This document shows, piece after piece, positions 53,546 to 64,000 of a stretch of DNA of 64,000 bases (positions are counted from its first letter, which is position 1; every line of letters starts with the position of its first letter). Position numbers and translations under genes: made by a program. Source of the stretch: Micromonospora sp. NBC_01740 (lineage in GTDB: Bacteria > Actinomycetota > Actinomycetes > Mycobacteriales > Micromonosporaceae); contig NZ_CP109150.1 in the NCBI RefSeq assembly GCF_035920365.1, positions 4,712,001-4,776,000 of the forward strand, given 5' to 3'. Under the pieces are notes generated by a model. It was not told where the DNA came from and ran no database searches. It was given only the letters and a program-made list of their open reading frames with translations.

Positions 53546-55731
<2,186 letters not shown>

Positions 55732-55732
<1 letters not shown>

Positions 55733-56613
55733 TGCGTCTGCCCACCTGGCTCTCCGCACACGTGGCCGCGCTGCGCGCGCTGCTGGTCTTCACGGTGCTG
55801 CTCGGCCTGGCCTACCCGCTCGCCCTGGTCGGCGCCGGTCGGCTGCCCGGCCTGCGCGACAGGACGGACGGGTCCCTGCTCGCCGCCGACGGCCGGCCGG
55901 TCGGCAGCGCCCTGATCGGCCAGGCGTTCACCGATGCCGACGGTGCGCCCGTGCCCCGGTACTTCCAGTCCCGGCCGTCGGCCGCCGGCGACGGCTACGA
56001 CCCGACGGCCACCGCGGCGTCCAACCTCGGCCCGGAGAGCGTGGTCGACACGCTCGCCGTGGACCCGCGCGCGTCGAGCCGGAGCCTGCTCAGCCAGGTC
56101 TGCGCCCGCAGTCGCGCCGTCGGCGAACTCGACGGCGTCGACGGCCGGCGTCCCTACTGCACCCCCGACGGCGTGGGGGCGGTGCTGGCGGTGTTCCGCG
56201 CCGACGGGCTGACCGGCACCGTCACCCGGGTCGTCAGCGTCAACCAGAGCGCGCCGGCCACCCCGTTCCTCGCCGCGTACGAGGGGGTGGCCGTGGAGCT
56301 GGCCCGGCCCGGCGAGGACCTCGTGGCCGCCGGCGCTCTGATCGTGCCGGTGCGGGGCGACGCGCCACAGACCCCCGCCGTGCCCGCCGACGCGGTCACC
56401 GCCAGCGGCAGCGGCCTCGACCCGCACATCAGTCCGGCGTACGCCGACATCCAGGTGGCCCGGGTGGCCCGTGAGCGGGGCGCGGACTCGGCGGCGGTCC
56501 GGCGCCTCGTCGCCGCGCACACCCGGGGCCGGGTGCTCGGGTTCATGGGCGCCCCCGCCGTCGACGTGCTCGCCCTCAACCTCGCCCTCGACGAGGCGCT
56601 GCCCGTCGCGTGA
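55732..56613 (+). CDS. kdpC: Potassium-transporting ATPase subunit C, enlarged
   Basis: A 293-residue single-span membrane subunit of the Kdp pump. It begins with a helix (LRALLVFTVLLGLAYPLAL) and ends with the family core GSGLDPHISPAYADIQVARVA and VLALNLALD. Typical KdpC proteins are about 190-200 residues; here roughly 90 extra residues lie in the middle (about 115-205), including a Cys-containing CARSRAV...PYCTPDG stretch. This may be an actinobacterial form. A hairpin separates it from kdpD. Confidence 0.92.
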
Positions 56614-56624
56614 GGGCCGGCGTG

Positions 56625-56652
56625 GGGTGGGGCCGGGCGTCCCGCCCCACCC
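56625..56652 (+). terminator. Hairpin between kdpC and kdpD
   Basis: GGGTGGGGC (56625-56633) and GCCCCACCC (56644-56652) form a perfect 9-bp stem, 12 bases past the kdpC stop. It may reduce transcription into kdpDE relative to kdpFABC. Confidence 0.5.
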
Positions 56653-56704
56653 GTGGTCCGTGGTCCGACGACCGGCCGTGCCGGTGATCAGGGAGGATGG
56701 CTGC

Positions 56705-59253
56705 GTGCCCAGGGGAGAACTGCGCATCTACCTCGGGGCCGCGCCCGGCGTCGGCAAGACGTACGCGATGCTGGAGGAGGCCCGGCGGCGCGCCGAGCGC
56801 GGCACCGACGTGGTGGTCGGCCTGGTCGAGACCCACGGTCGCGCCCAGACCGCCGCGATGGTCGGCGACCTGGAGGTGCTGCCGCGTCGGGTGGTGACCT
56901 ACCGCGGCGCCGCGTTCACCGAGATGGACCTCGACGCGGTGCTGGCCCGGCGGCCCGAGGTCGCCGTGGTCGACGAACTGGCCCACACCAACGTGCCCGG
57001 CTCGCGTCACGAGAAGCGCTGGCAGGACGTGCGGGAGCTGCTCGACGCCGGCATCACCGTCCTGTCGACCGTCAACGTCCAGCACCTCGAATCGGTCAAC
57101 GACGTCGTCGCGCGCATCACCGGCACCACCCAGCGCGAGACGGTGCCCGACGCGGTGGTCCGCGCCGCCGAACAGGTCGAGCTGGTCGACATGACCCCGG
57201 AGGCGCTGCGCCGCCGGATGGCGCACGGCAACATCTACCGGCCGGACCGGATCGACGCGGCCCTGGGCAACTACTTCCGCGTCGGCAACCTCACGGCCCT
57301 GCGCGAGCTGGCCCTGCTGTGGCTGGCCGACAAGGTCGACGAGCAGCTCGGCGCCTACCGCGCCCAGCAGGGCATCTCCGAGACCTGGGAGGCCCGCGAG
57401 CGGGTGGTGGTGGCGCTCACGGGCGGACCGGAGGGTGCGCCGCTCATCCGCCGCGCCGCGCGGGTCGCGGCCCGCAGCAAGGGCGCGGACCTGCTGGCCG
57501 TACACGTCGCCCGCAGCGACGGGCTGGCCGGCGCCGATCCGGCGCAGCTCGCCCGGCAGCGCGTGCTGGTGGAGAGCCTCGGCGGCACGTACCACCAGGT
57601 GCTCGGCGCCGACATCCCGGCGGCGCTGCTCGACTTCGCCCGGGGCGTGAACGCCACCCAGCTGGTGCTCGGCGCGAGCCGGCGCGGCCGGTTCGCGCAG
57701 CTCTTCTCCCGTGGCGTGGGGGTGACCACCACGGCGCTGTCCGGGCCGATCGACGTGCACCTGGTCACCCACCCGGAGATGGGCCGGGGGCGGCGCGGCG
57801 CGGGCGTGCCGGCCGCGCTGTCGCGGCGGCGCCGGCTGCTCGGCCTCGGCCTTGCCGGGCTCGGCATGCCGCTGCTGACGGTGCTGCTGCGGGCCCTGCC
57901 GGACCTCAGCCTCACCAACGACATCCTGCTCTTCCTCACCGGCGTCGTCGGGGTCGCGCTCGTCGGCGGGCTGTGGCCGGCGCTGGTCGCCGCGCTGGGC
58001 GGTTCCCTGCTGCTCAACTGGTTCTTCACGCCCCCGTTCCGCACGCTGACCATCGCCGAGGCCGACAACCTGCTCGCCCTGGGCGTCTTCGTCGCCGTCG
58101 CCGTCGCCGTCAGCGGGGTCGTCGACGTCGCGGCGCGGCGCACCAGGGAGGCGGCGCGCGCCTCCGCCGACGCGCAGACGCTGGCCACGGTGGCCGGTGG
58201 CGTCCTGCGCGGCGAGCGGCCGCTGCCGGCGCTGCTGGACCGGCTGCGCGAGACGTTCGGGCTGCGCGCGGTCAGCGTCCTCGAACTCGTCGCCGACGCC
58301 GGGGGACGGCCCGGGCACGCCAGCGAGGACGGGGCGTGGCGGATCGTGGCCAGCGTCGGCGAGGACCCGGCGGGCAACCCGGGCGCGGGCGAGACGGCCG
58401 TGCCGGTGGACGACGGGCTCACCGTGGTGCTTTCCGGCCGGCGGCTGGAGGCGGCGGACCGGCGCGTCGTGGAGGCGTTCGCCGCGCAGGCAGCGGTCGC
58501 GCTGCGGCAGGAACGCCTCGCCGAGGAGGCGGCCAGCGCCCGGCCGCTCGCCGAGGCCGACCGGATGCGTACGGCGCTGCTCGCCGCGGTCAGCCACGAC
58601 CTGCGTACGCCGCTGGCCTCGGCGAAGGCCGCGGTGAGCAGCCTGCGCAGCCACGACATCGAGTTCGACGCGGACGACCGGGACGAGCTGCTGGCCACCG
58701 CCGACGAGTCCCTGGACCGGCTCGGGCGGCTCGTGGCGAACCTGCTGGACATGAGCCGCCTGCAGGCCGGTGCCCTCGGCGTGACCCGCGTGCCGATCGG
58801 GCTGGAGGACGCGGTGCCGAGGGCCCTGGACGAGCTGGGTCCGCAGGCCGCCGACGTCGGCACCGACATCCCCGCCGACCTGCCCGCCGCCGTCGCCGAC
58901 CCGGGGCTGCTGGAGCGGGTGCTGGTCAACATCGTCGCCAACGCCCTGCGGCACAGCCCGCCCGGGCGGCCCCCGGCCATCACCGCCAGCGCCCACGCCG
59001 GCCAGGTGGAGCTGCGCGTCATCGATGTCGGTCCCGGCATCCCGCAGGACCAGTGGGAGCACGTCTTCCTGCCGTTCCAGCGCCTGGGCGACCGGGACAA
59101 CGCCACCGGCGTCGGCCTCGGCCTGGCCCTCTCCCGCGGCCTCGCCGAGGCGATGGGTGGCAGCATCACTCCCGAGACCACCCCCGGGGGCGGCCTCACC
59201 ATGGTGCTGCGGTTGCCCGCCGCCACCTCGAGCGCCGCGGAGGGGCAGCAGGA

Positions 59254-59257
<4 letters not shown>
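56705..59257 (+). CDS. kdpD: Osmosensitive K+ channel sensor histidine kinase KdpD
   Basis: An 850-residue membrane histidine kinase that senses low potassium and turgor. The N-terminal KdpD domain (1-210) has the Walker A GAAPGVGKT and VDELAHTNVPGSRHEKRWQD. A USP-like domain follows (about 230-355), then four membrane helices (about 375-475), a GAF-like region, the phospho-acceptor His631 in AAVSHDLRTPLA, and the ATPase domain (NIVANALRHSP, GPGIP, GVGLGLA). GTG 56705 is preceded by GGGAGG with eight bases between. It overlaps kdpE by four bases (ATGA). Confidence 0.95.
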
Positions 59258-59937
<680 letters not shown>

Positions 59938-59971
59938 ACGCGACGGAGGCGCCGCGCGTTCCGGGGCGCCG

Positions 59972-60001
59972 ACCGCCGGCCGCGGGGGTGCGGCCGGCGG
60001 T
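59972..60001. terminator. Bidirectional hairpin between kdpE and the chitinase
   Basis: ACCGCCGGCCGC (59972-59983) and GCGGCCGGCGGT (59990-60001) form a perfect 12-bp stem around GGGGGT, in the gap between two convergent genes. Confidence 0.7.
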
Positions 60002-60024
60002 TGACGCGCGGGGTGCGCGGCGGC

Positions 60025-61368
60025 TCAGCGGCCCTGGAGGGTCCGCACGTTGTCGCCGAAGGTCCAGCCCTTCGACCCGTCCCAGTTCAGCGACCAGGTC
60101 ATCAGGCCCTTCAGGCCACCCCGGTAGGTGTTCCACGCCTGGGCCACCGTCGCCGGGGCCATGTGGCCGCCCCCGGCGCCGGGCTGCGCCGGCAGTCCGG
60201 GGACCTGCTTGTCGTACGGGACCCGGATGGTGGTGCCCTGCACGACCAGCCCGGCGTTGAGGCAGTCGGTCTGGGCGGTGAAGCCCTGCACGGTCCCGGC
60301 CGGGTAGGAGTCGCCGGAGCAGCCGTACATGCTGCCGTTGTAGTACTGCATGTTCAGCCACCAGAGCCGGCCGTTGTCGGCGTACCGCTTGATGATCGGC
60401 AGGTACGCGCCCCAGATGGAGCCGTAGGTGACGCTGCCGCCGGTGACGTACGCGGTCTCCGGCGCCATGGTGAGGCCGAAGCCGGCGGGCATCCGCGCCA
60501 GCACCCCGTCGATGATGCGGATCAGGTTCGCCTGCGACGGGGAGAGCTGGGAGATGTTCCCGCTGCCGGTGAGCCCGGTCTCGATGTCGATGTCGATGCC
60601 GTCGAAGTTGTACCGCTGGAGGATCGGTACGACGGTCGCGACGAACCGGTCGGCGACGGCGGCCGAGCTGAGGTCGATTCCGGCGGTCGCGCCACCGATC
60701 GACAGGAGGATGGTCAGGCCGGCCGCCTTGGCGCGGCACATCTCGGCGGGAGTGGGCACCTTGACGGTGGCGTCCATGCCGTCCTCCCAGAGCACGGTGC
60801 CGTCGGCGCGGATGACGGGGAACGCCGCGTTGATCACGTTGTACCCGTGCGCGGGGATCCGGGCGTCGGTGATCGGGATCCAGCCCAGCGGCGGGTGGAC
60901 GCCGTTGGCCGCGCCGTCCCAGTTCTCCCAGTAGCCCTGGAGCACCTTGCCGGCCGGCTTCGGCTTGCCGGCGCAGGTGCCCGGGCCGGGCGGGGTCGGC
61001 GTCGCGGTGGGCGTCGGCGTCGGGGTGGGGGAGGGCCCCGACGTGGCGGTCGGGGTGGGGGAGGGTGTGCCGCCGCCGGCGCAGGCGCCGAGGTCGGTCC
61101 AGAGTGAGGGCGTCGCGGCGGGGTTCCAGCCGGCGCCCGGCGGGGGCGTGTGCGTCACCAGCGCCTGGTAGGAGCGCCCCGCATAGCTGACCCGGCTGCC
61201 GGCGGCGTACGTGGTCCCCTCGGCCCAGGCCGGCGCGGTGCAGGCCGCGGCGGCGACGTCGGGGGCGGTCTTCGCGGCGGCGCGGCCGTGCACGGCGGGC
61301 ATGGCCGCCAGGGTGGCGGTGAGCGCCGCGCCGGCCAGCAGGGCGGGCATCGTACGTCGAAGTCGCAT
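60025..61368 (-). CDS. Secreted GH18 chitinase with chitin-binding domain
   Basis: A 447-residue exported enzyme that hydrolyses chitin. Residues 1-33 are a signal peptide. Residues 43-95 form a CBM5/12-type chitin-binding domain (APAWAEGTTYAAGSRVSYAG, then PGAGWNPAATPSLWTDLG). A Thr/Pro linker (100-130) leads to the GH18 barrel (138-447), with the catalytic DGIDIDIE and the LSIGGATAG strand, and closing MTWSLNWD. ATG 61368 is preceded by AGGAGG. It would release GlcNAc oligomers that fit the importer locus at 23-29 kb, but no dre-like site is seen upstream; an AT-rich element lies there instead. Confidence 0.95.
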   Translation of the reverse strand: MRLRRTMPALLAGAALTATLAAMPAVHGRAAAKTAPDVAAAACTAPAWAEGTTYAAGSRVSYAGRSYQALVTHTPPPGAGWNPAATPSLWTDLGACAGGGTPSPTPTATSGPSPTPTPTPTATPTPPGPGTCAGKPKPAGKVLQGYWENWDGAANGVHPPLGWIPITDARIPAHGYNVINAAFPVIRADGTVLWEDGMDATVKVPTPAEMCRAKAAGLTILLSIGGATAGIDLSSAAVADRFVATVVPILQRYNFDGIDIDIETGLTGSGNISQLSPSQANLIRIIDGVLARMPAGFGLTMAPETAYVTGGSVTYGSIWGAYLPIIKRYADNGRLWWLNMQYYNGSMYGCSGDSYPAGTVQGFTAQTDCLNAGLVVQGTTIRVPYDKQVPGLPAQPGAGGGHMAPATVAQAWNTYRGGLKGLMTWSLNWDGSKGWTFGDNVRTLQGR

Positions 61369-61402
61369 GGCATTCCTCCTCGTCGATGGCGGGAGGCTAT
61401 CA

Positions 61403-61418
61403 ATTAACTTTGTTTAAT
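61403..61418 (-). promoter_or_regulatory. AT-rich operator candidate of the chitinase gene
   Basis: ATTAACTTTGTTTAAT has inverted ATTAA/TTAAT arms six bases apart, in a 25-base AT-rich island within very GC-rich DNA, 35 bases upstream of the chitinase start. ROK-family and similar sugar regulators of actinobacteria use TTAA-rich sites, but the binding protein is unknown. Confidence 0.4.
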
Positions 61419-61589
61419 GTAAACGGTGGGCGGGGGTGGCGTGCCGGCGAGGCCGTAGCGGGGCGGCCGACGCCTGCCGGAGGAGGCCGGTAAAACTTTT
61501 CGCCAATATCGACGATGGCCGTGGAGCTAATCTCCGGAACGGGATACCCTCCGGTGGACACCTGCCGTCCATCGTGGAGGAGATCGAGC

Positions 61590-61949
61590 ATGCGTAAGTT
61601 GATGTCGGCGGTCGGAGCCGGAGCGATGCTGACCGTGGGCCTGCTCGCCGGCGCGAGCCCGGCGCAGGCGGCGAGCTGCACGCTCGTGCAGTCCGAGATC
61701 TACAACGGGGCCAACATCATCGCCTGGTCGCAGGGCCTGCAGGGCTGCTCCGGCGACGTCTACTGGGAGATCCAGTCGGGGGACGCCGGCGGCTGGCAGG
61801 TCGCGCAGAGCGGCACCACGCACTACGCCAACGAGGTACAGAGCTACTACGGCGACGTCGAGCTGCCGTGTTACCTGCGGGTCTACGCGAAGTTCGGCAG
61901 CCAGGAGAAGCTGACCCAGCCCGCGCGCAACAACAACTGCGCCGGCTGA
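61590..61949 (+). CDS. Small secreted cysteine-containing protein
   Basis: A 119-residue exported protein of unknown function. A signal peptide (1-27, ending SPAQA) precedes a mature part of about 92 residues with four cysteines (SCTL, GCSG, PCYL, NCAG), likely forming two disulfides, and many aromatic residues. ATG 61590 follows GGAGGAG closely. It is divergent from the chitinase gene across 221 bases and ends in a strong hairpin. I do not recognise the family; it could be a small carbohydrate-binding or structural wall protein. Confidence 0.7.
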   Translation: MRKLMSAVGAGAMLTVGLLAGASPAQAASCTLVQSEIYNGANIIAWSQGLQGCSGDVYWEIQSGDAGGWQVAQSGTTHYANEVQSYYGDVELPCYLRVYAKFGSQEKLTQPARNNNCAG

Positions 61950-61952
61950 CGA

Positions 61953-61993
61953 CCGGGTCGGACGGGGCGGGGTGCGCGCCCCGTCCGACCCGG
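61953..61993. terminator. Bidirectional hairpin
   Basis: CCGGGTCGGACGGGGC (61953-61968) and GCCCCGTCCGACCCGG (61978-61993) are perfect 16-bp arms around a 9-base loop, located between the convergent small secreted gene and the pectate-lyase-like gene. Confidence 0.8.
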
Positions 61994-62006
61994 ACTCCCG
62001 CAGGGG

Positions 62007-63881
62007 TTACGCGGCGGGATACCGCGTGACGTAGACGGGCTCGCCGACCCGCGTCGTGTCGGCCGCCGCGCCCACGCCGTTGACCACGTGGTCGATCGTG
62101 CCGGCGCTCAGGTTCACGGTCATGACGTGGTGCAGCCTGACGCCCGGGGCGGCGGGGACCTCGAAGCCGTTCTCCGTGCGGATCGACGGGTTGTTCTGGT
62201 TGAACACGTAGACCCCGCCGCCGTGCAGCGTGTGGTGCCGCACCCGGTCGCCGACCTTGTAGCCGGCCCAACCCCTGGTCTTGCCGTTCATCCAGTCGGC
62301 CTGCGTCGGCGGGTCGTACGGCAGCTCGTTCTGGTAGAGGACCGTCGTGCCGTGCTCACCGTTCCAGACCGTGTTGTACCGCTGGAAGTGCTCGACGAAC
62401 AGGCCGGTGGCCGTCACGTGGTCGCCGTTGATGACGGCGCCGTAGCGACCGGTGTTGGTCCGCCAGCGGTCGGTGTCGCCGTTGACGCCCTCGGTGAAGC
62501 CCTCGACGCCGTGGTCCCCGCGCCACACCCAGGTGTGGTCGATCAGGACGTGGTCGGCGTTGACCTCCAGCGCGGTGTGCGTCCTGCCGATGTGCGGCCC
62601 GCCGACGCGGAAGTACACGTCGGAGAGCGTGATCGGGTTGCGCGGGGTGCTGGCGTTGCGGCCGTGCTCGCGCCCCACCCGCAGCAGCACCGGCGACTCG
62701 GTCGGGCCGGCGTCGATGGTCACCCCGGCGACGACGACGCCGGGCACGCCGGCGACGTCCAGCGGTACGGCGCCGTTCACGGCGGTGAGCGTGGCGTGAC
62801 CGATGCCGAGCACCACGGTGTCGGGCCGTCGGACCTCGATGCTGCGGGCGATGTCGTACACGCCGGGGGTGAGCAGCAGGTGCTTGCCGCGGGCGAGCTG
62901 GGCGTTGATGACGTGCACCGGATCGGACGGCTTGGCGATGAAGAAGTCCCGGATGCCGATGGTGCGCCCCGGCGTCATGCCGTCGCCCCAGGAGATGCCC
63001 CGGCTGTCACGCCGGACGGCGGGGACGCGGACCTGGTAGCGGCCCCGGTCGTCGACGAACAGGTACGGCTTCTCCCTGCTCAGGGGCGTGGTGTCCAGCG
63101 TGGTGTACGGCGGGTCGGGAAAGTCGGCGTCGTCGGGGGCGCCCACGGTGCCCGCGAAGACCTGGTTCCACACCGCGTTGGACCAGCTCTCGACCTCGCT
63201 GTTGCGGGTGAGCCACTGCTGCTGGGAGCCGTTGGTGGTGGCGGGCAGCCGGGAGTCGGCGATGAAGCCGCCGCTGGCGTACTGCGGGCCGGCGGTGCAG
63301 TAGTCCATCAGGGACAGGCCGCCGCCGCTGATGTCGAGACGGCGCATGGACACCGCCTGGGAGACCGCCCAGAAGTTCGCCGAGGAGCGGCAGCCGTCCT
63401 GGCCTGTGGCGTTGACGGACAGCGACAGGTTGGACAGGGTGCGCCAGAAGTTGACCAGGGCGATGCAGTTGCCGGTCCCGCCGCCTTCGAGGCAGCGGTT
63501 GTAGGTCTCGATCTTGCCGTTGACGGTGACGTCGGTGGGGGAGGCGCCCAGGCCGGAGACCTCGGTGTAGTAGCCGACCTTCACGTGCAGGGGCTGCGTG
63601 TCCGTACCGTAGCTGCCGGGCTTGAAGAGGTACGCGTGCCGCGCGGTGCCCATCTCGGCGTCGACCTGCCGGGCGTGCGCCCCGTCGAGGGTCGCCTGGA
63701 TCTCGGCGACCGGTGTGTCGGGGTCGAAGATCGTCACGTTGGGCCCGAAGTCCGGGGCGCCGTGCCGGGCCGGTCCGGCGGCGGCGGCCGTGCCGGTGGT
63801 GCTGGCGACGGCCGTCAGCACCAGGCCGAGGGCGAGCGTCCGGCGGAGCCGCCGTCGCGGGTCGGGGGACTGCATTCTCAT
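62007..63881 (-). CDS. Secreted pectate-lyase-fold protein (GH55-like)
   Basis: A 624-residue exported protein. A signal peptide covers about residues 1-35. The rest is a parallel beta-helix of the Pectate_lyase_3/GH55-like type with two helical lobes. Typical segments are FGPNVTIFDP, VGYYTEVSGLGASPTDVTVNG, ALVNFWRTLSNLS, SREKPYLFVDD, HTWVWRGDHG and GAVINGDHVTATGLFVEHFQ. Close homologues are common in actinobacteria and often misnamed adenylyl cyclase. GH55 members cleave beta-1,3-glucan, so a role beside the GH64 enzyme is possible, but catalytic residues are not assigned. ATG 63881 has GAGAGGA upstream. The 119 bases beyond it to the window end show no gene. Confidence 0.75.
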   Translation of the reverse strand: MRMQSPDPRRRLRRTLALGLVLTAVASTTGTAAAAGPARHGAPDFGPNVTIFDPDTPVAEIQATLDGAHARQVDAEMGTARHAYLFKPGSYGTDTQPLHVKVGYYTEVSGLGASPTDVTVNGKIETYNRCLEGGGTGNCIALVNFWRTLSNLSLSVNATGQDGCRSSANFWAVSQAVSMRRLDISGGGLSLMDYCTAGPQYASGGFIADSRLPATTNGSQQQWLTRNSEVESWSNAVWNQVFAGTVGAPDDADFPDPPYTTLDTTPLSREKPYLFVDDRGRYQVRVPAVRRDSRGISWGDGMTPGRTIGIRDFFIAKPSDPVHVINAQLARGKHLLLTPGVYDIARSIEVRRPDTVVLGIGHATLTAVNGAVPLDVAGVPGVVVAGVTIDAGPTESPVLLRVGREHGRNASTPRNPITLSDVYFRVGGPHIGRTHTALEVNADHVLIDHTWVWRGDHGVEGFTEGVNGDTDRWRTNTGRYGAVINGDHVTATGLFVEHFQRYNTVWNGEHGTTVLYQNELPYDPPTQADWMNGKTRGWAGYKVGDRVRHHTLHGGGVYVFNQNNPSIRTENGFEVPAAPGVRLHHVMTVNLSAGTIDHVVNGVGAAADTTRVGEPVYVTRYPAA

Positions 63882-64000
63882 CGTTCGTCCTCTCCGCCGG
63901 CCGGGGCGGGTGCCGGGCTCGGCGACGTGGTGGGGGAGGTGTTCCGGCGCGGCCCGGGTGGGCGCGCCGGTGGCCGGACCGCGGTCGTCGTCGACCTGCC

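Overview
The window is GC-rich, gene-dense actinomycete DNA with GTG starts, leaderless promoters, a mycothiol gene (mshC) and many secreted glycosidases. Gene content and the style of the interspersed palindromes point to the Micromonosporaceae, most likely Micromonospora or a close relative. This assignment is from memory of gene families, not from a search.

Layout. 0.2-7.4 kb: a secreted lysozyme-like protein with a structured leader, a hexanucleotide microsatellite, then the mshC neighbourhood (MSMEG_4193-type phosphatase, DUF3090, SCO1664-like protein, mshC), a convergent GntR regulator and a PAC2 protein. 7.6-11.1 kb: B12-dependent methionine synthase metH. 11.1-29.3 kb: an accessory amino-sugar locus with an IS3-like scar, three large secreted glycosidase-type proteins (an alpha-barrel protein with two LamG domains, a GH43-like protein with FG-GAP repeats, a GH84 beta-N-acetylglucosaminidase with LamG), a DasR-like repressor, and an operon for a sugar ABC importer, a BadF-type kinase, a ceramidase-like metalloamidase and a SIS protein. 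Four related palindromes resembling the Streptomyces DasR operator lie in front of the glycosidases and the importer operon, so the locus reads as one regulon. The importer has no ATPase of its own.

29.6-34.9 kb: a secreted amidase, a palindromic repeat, then the class I ribonucleotide reductase genes nrdAB behind an NrdR box pair and a cobalamin riboswitch. 35.0-43.4 kb: three large and little-understood proteins: a beta-helix/AAA+ fusion, a 1,116-residue HEAT-like protein and a protein with two LtrA domains. 43.5-48.2 kb: M23 peptidase, DUF899 protein, alpha/beta hydrolase, sirtuin and a LacI regulator. 48.4-51.4 kb: GH64 glucanase with a lectin domain behind a LacI-type palindrome, and a class III CoA-transferase.

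51.5-59.9 kb: the complete potassium-responsive kdp locus (a 27-residue membrane peptide, kdpF, A, B, C, D, E). 60.0-64.0 kb: GH18 chitinase, a small secreted cysteine-containing protein, and a secreted pectate-lyase-fold protein. Convergent gene pairs are repeatedly separated by long perfect hairpins. I saw no tRNA, rRNA, CRISPR array, complete insertion sequence or secondary-metabolite synthase.
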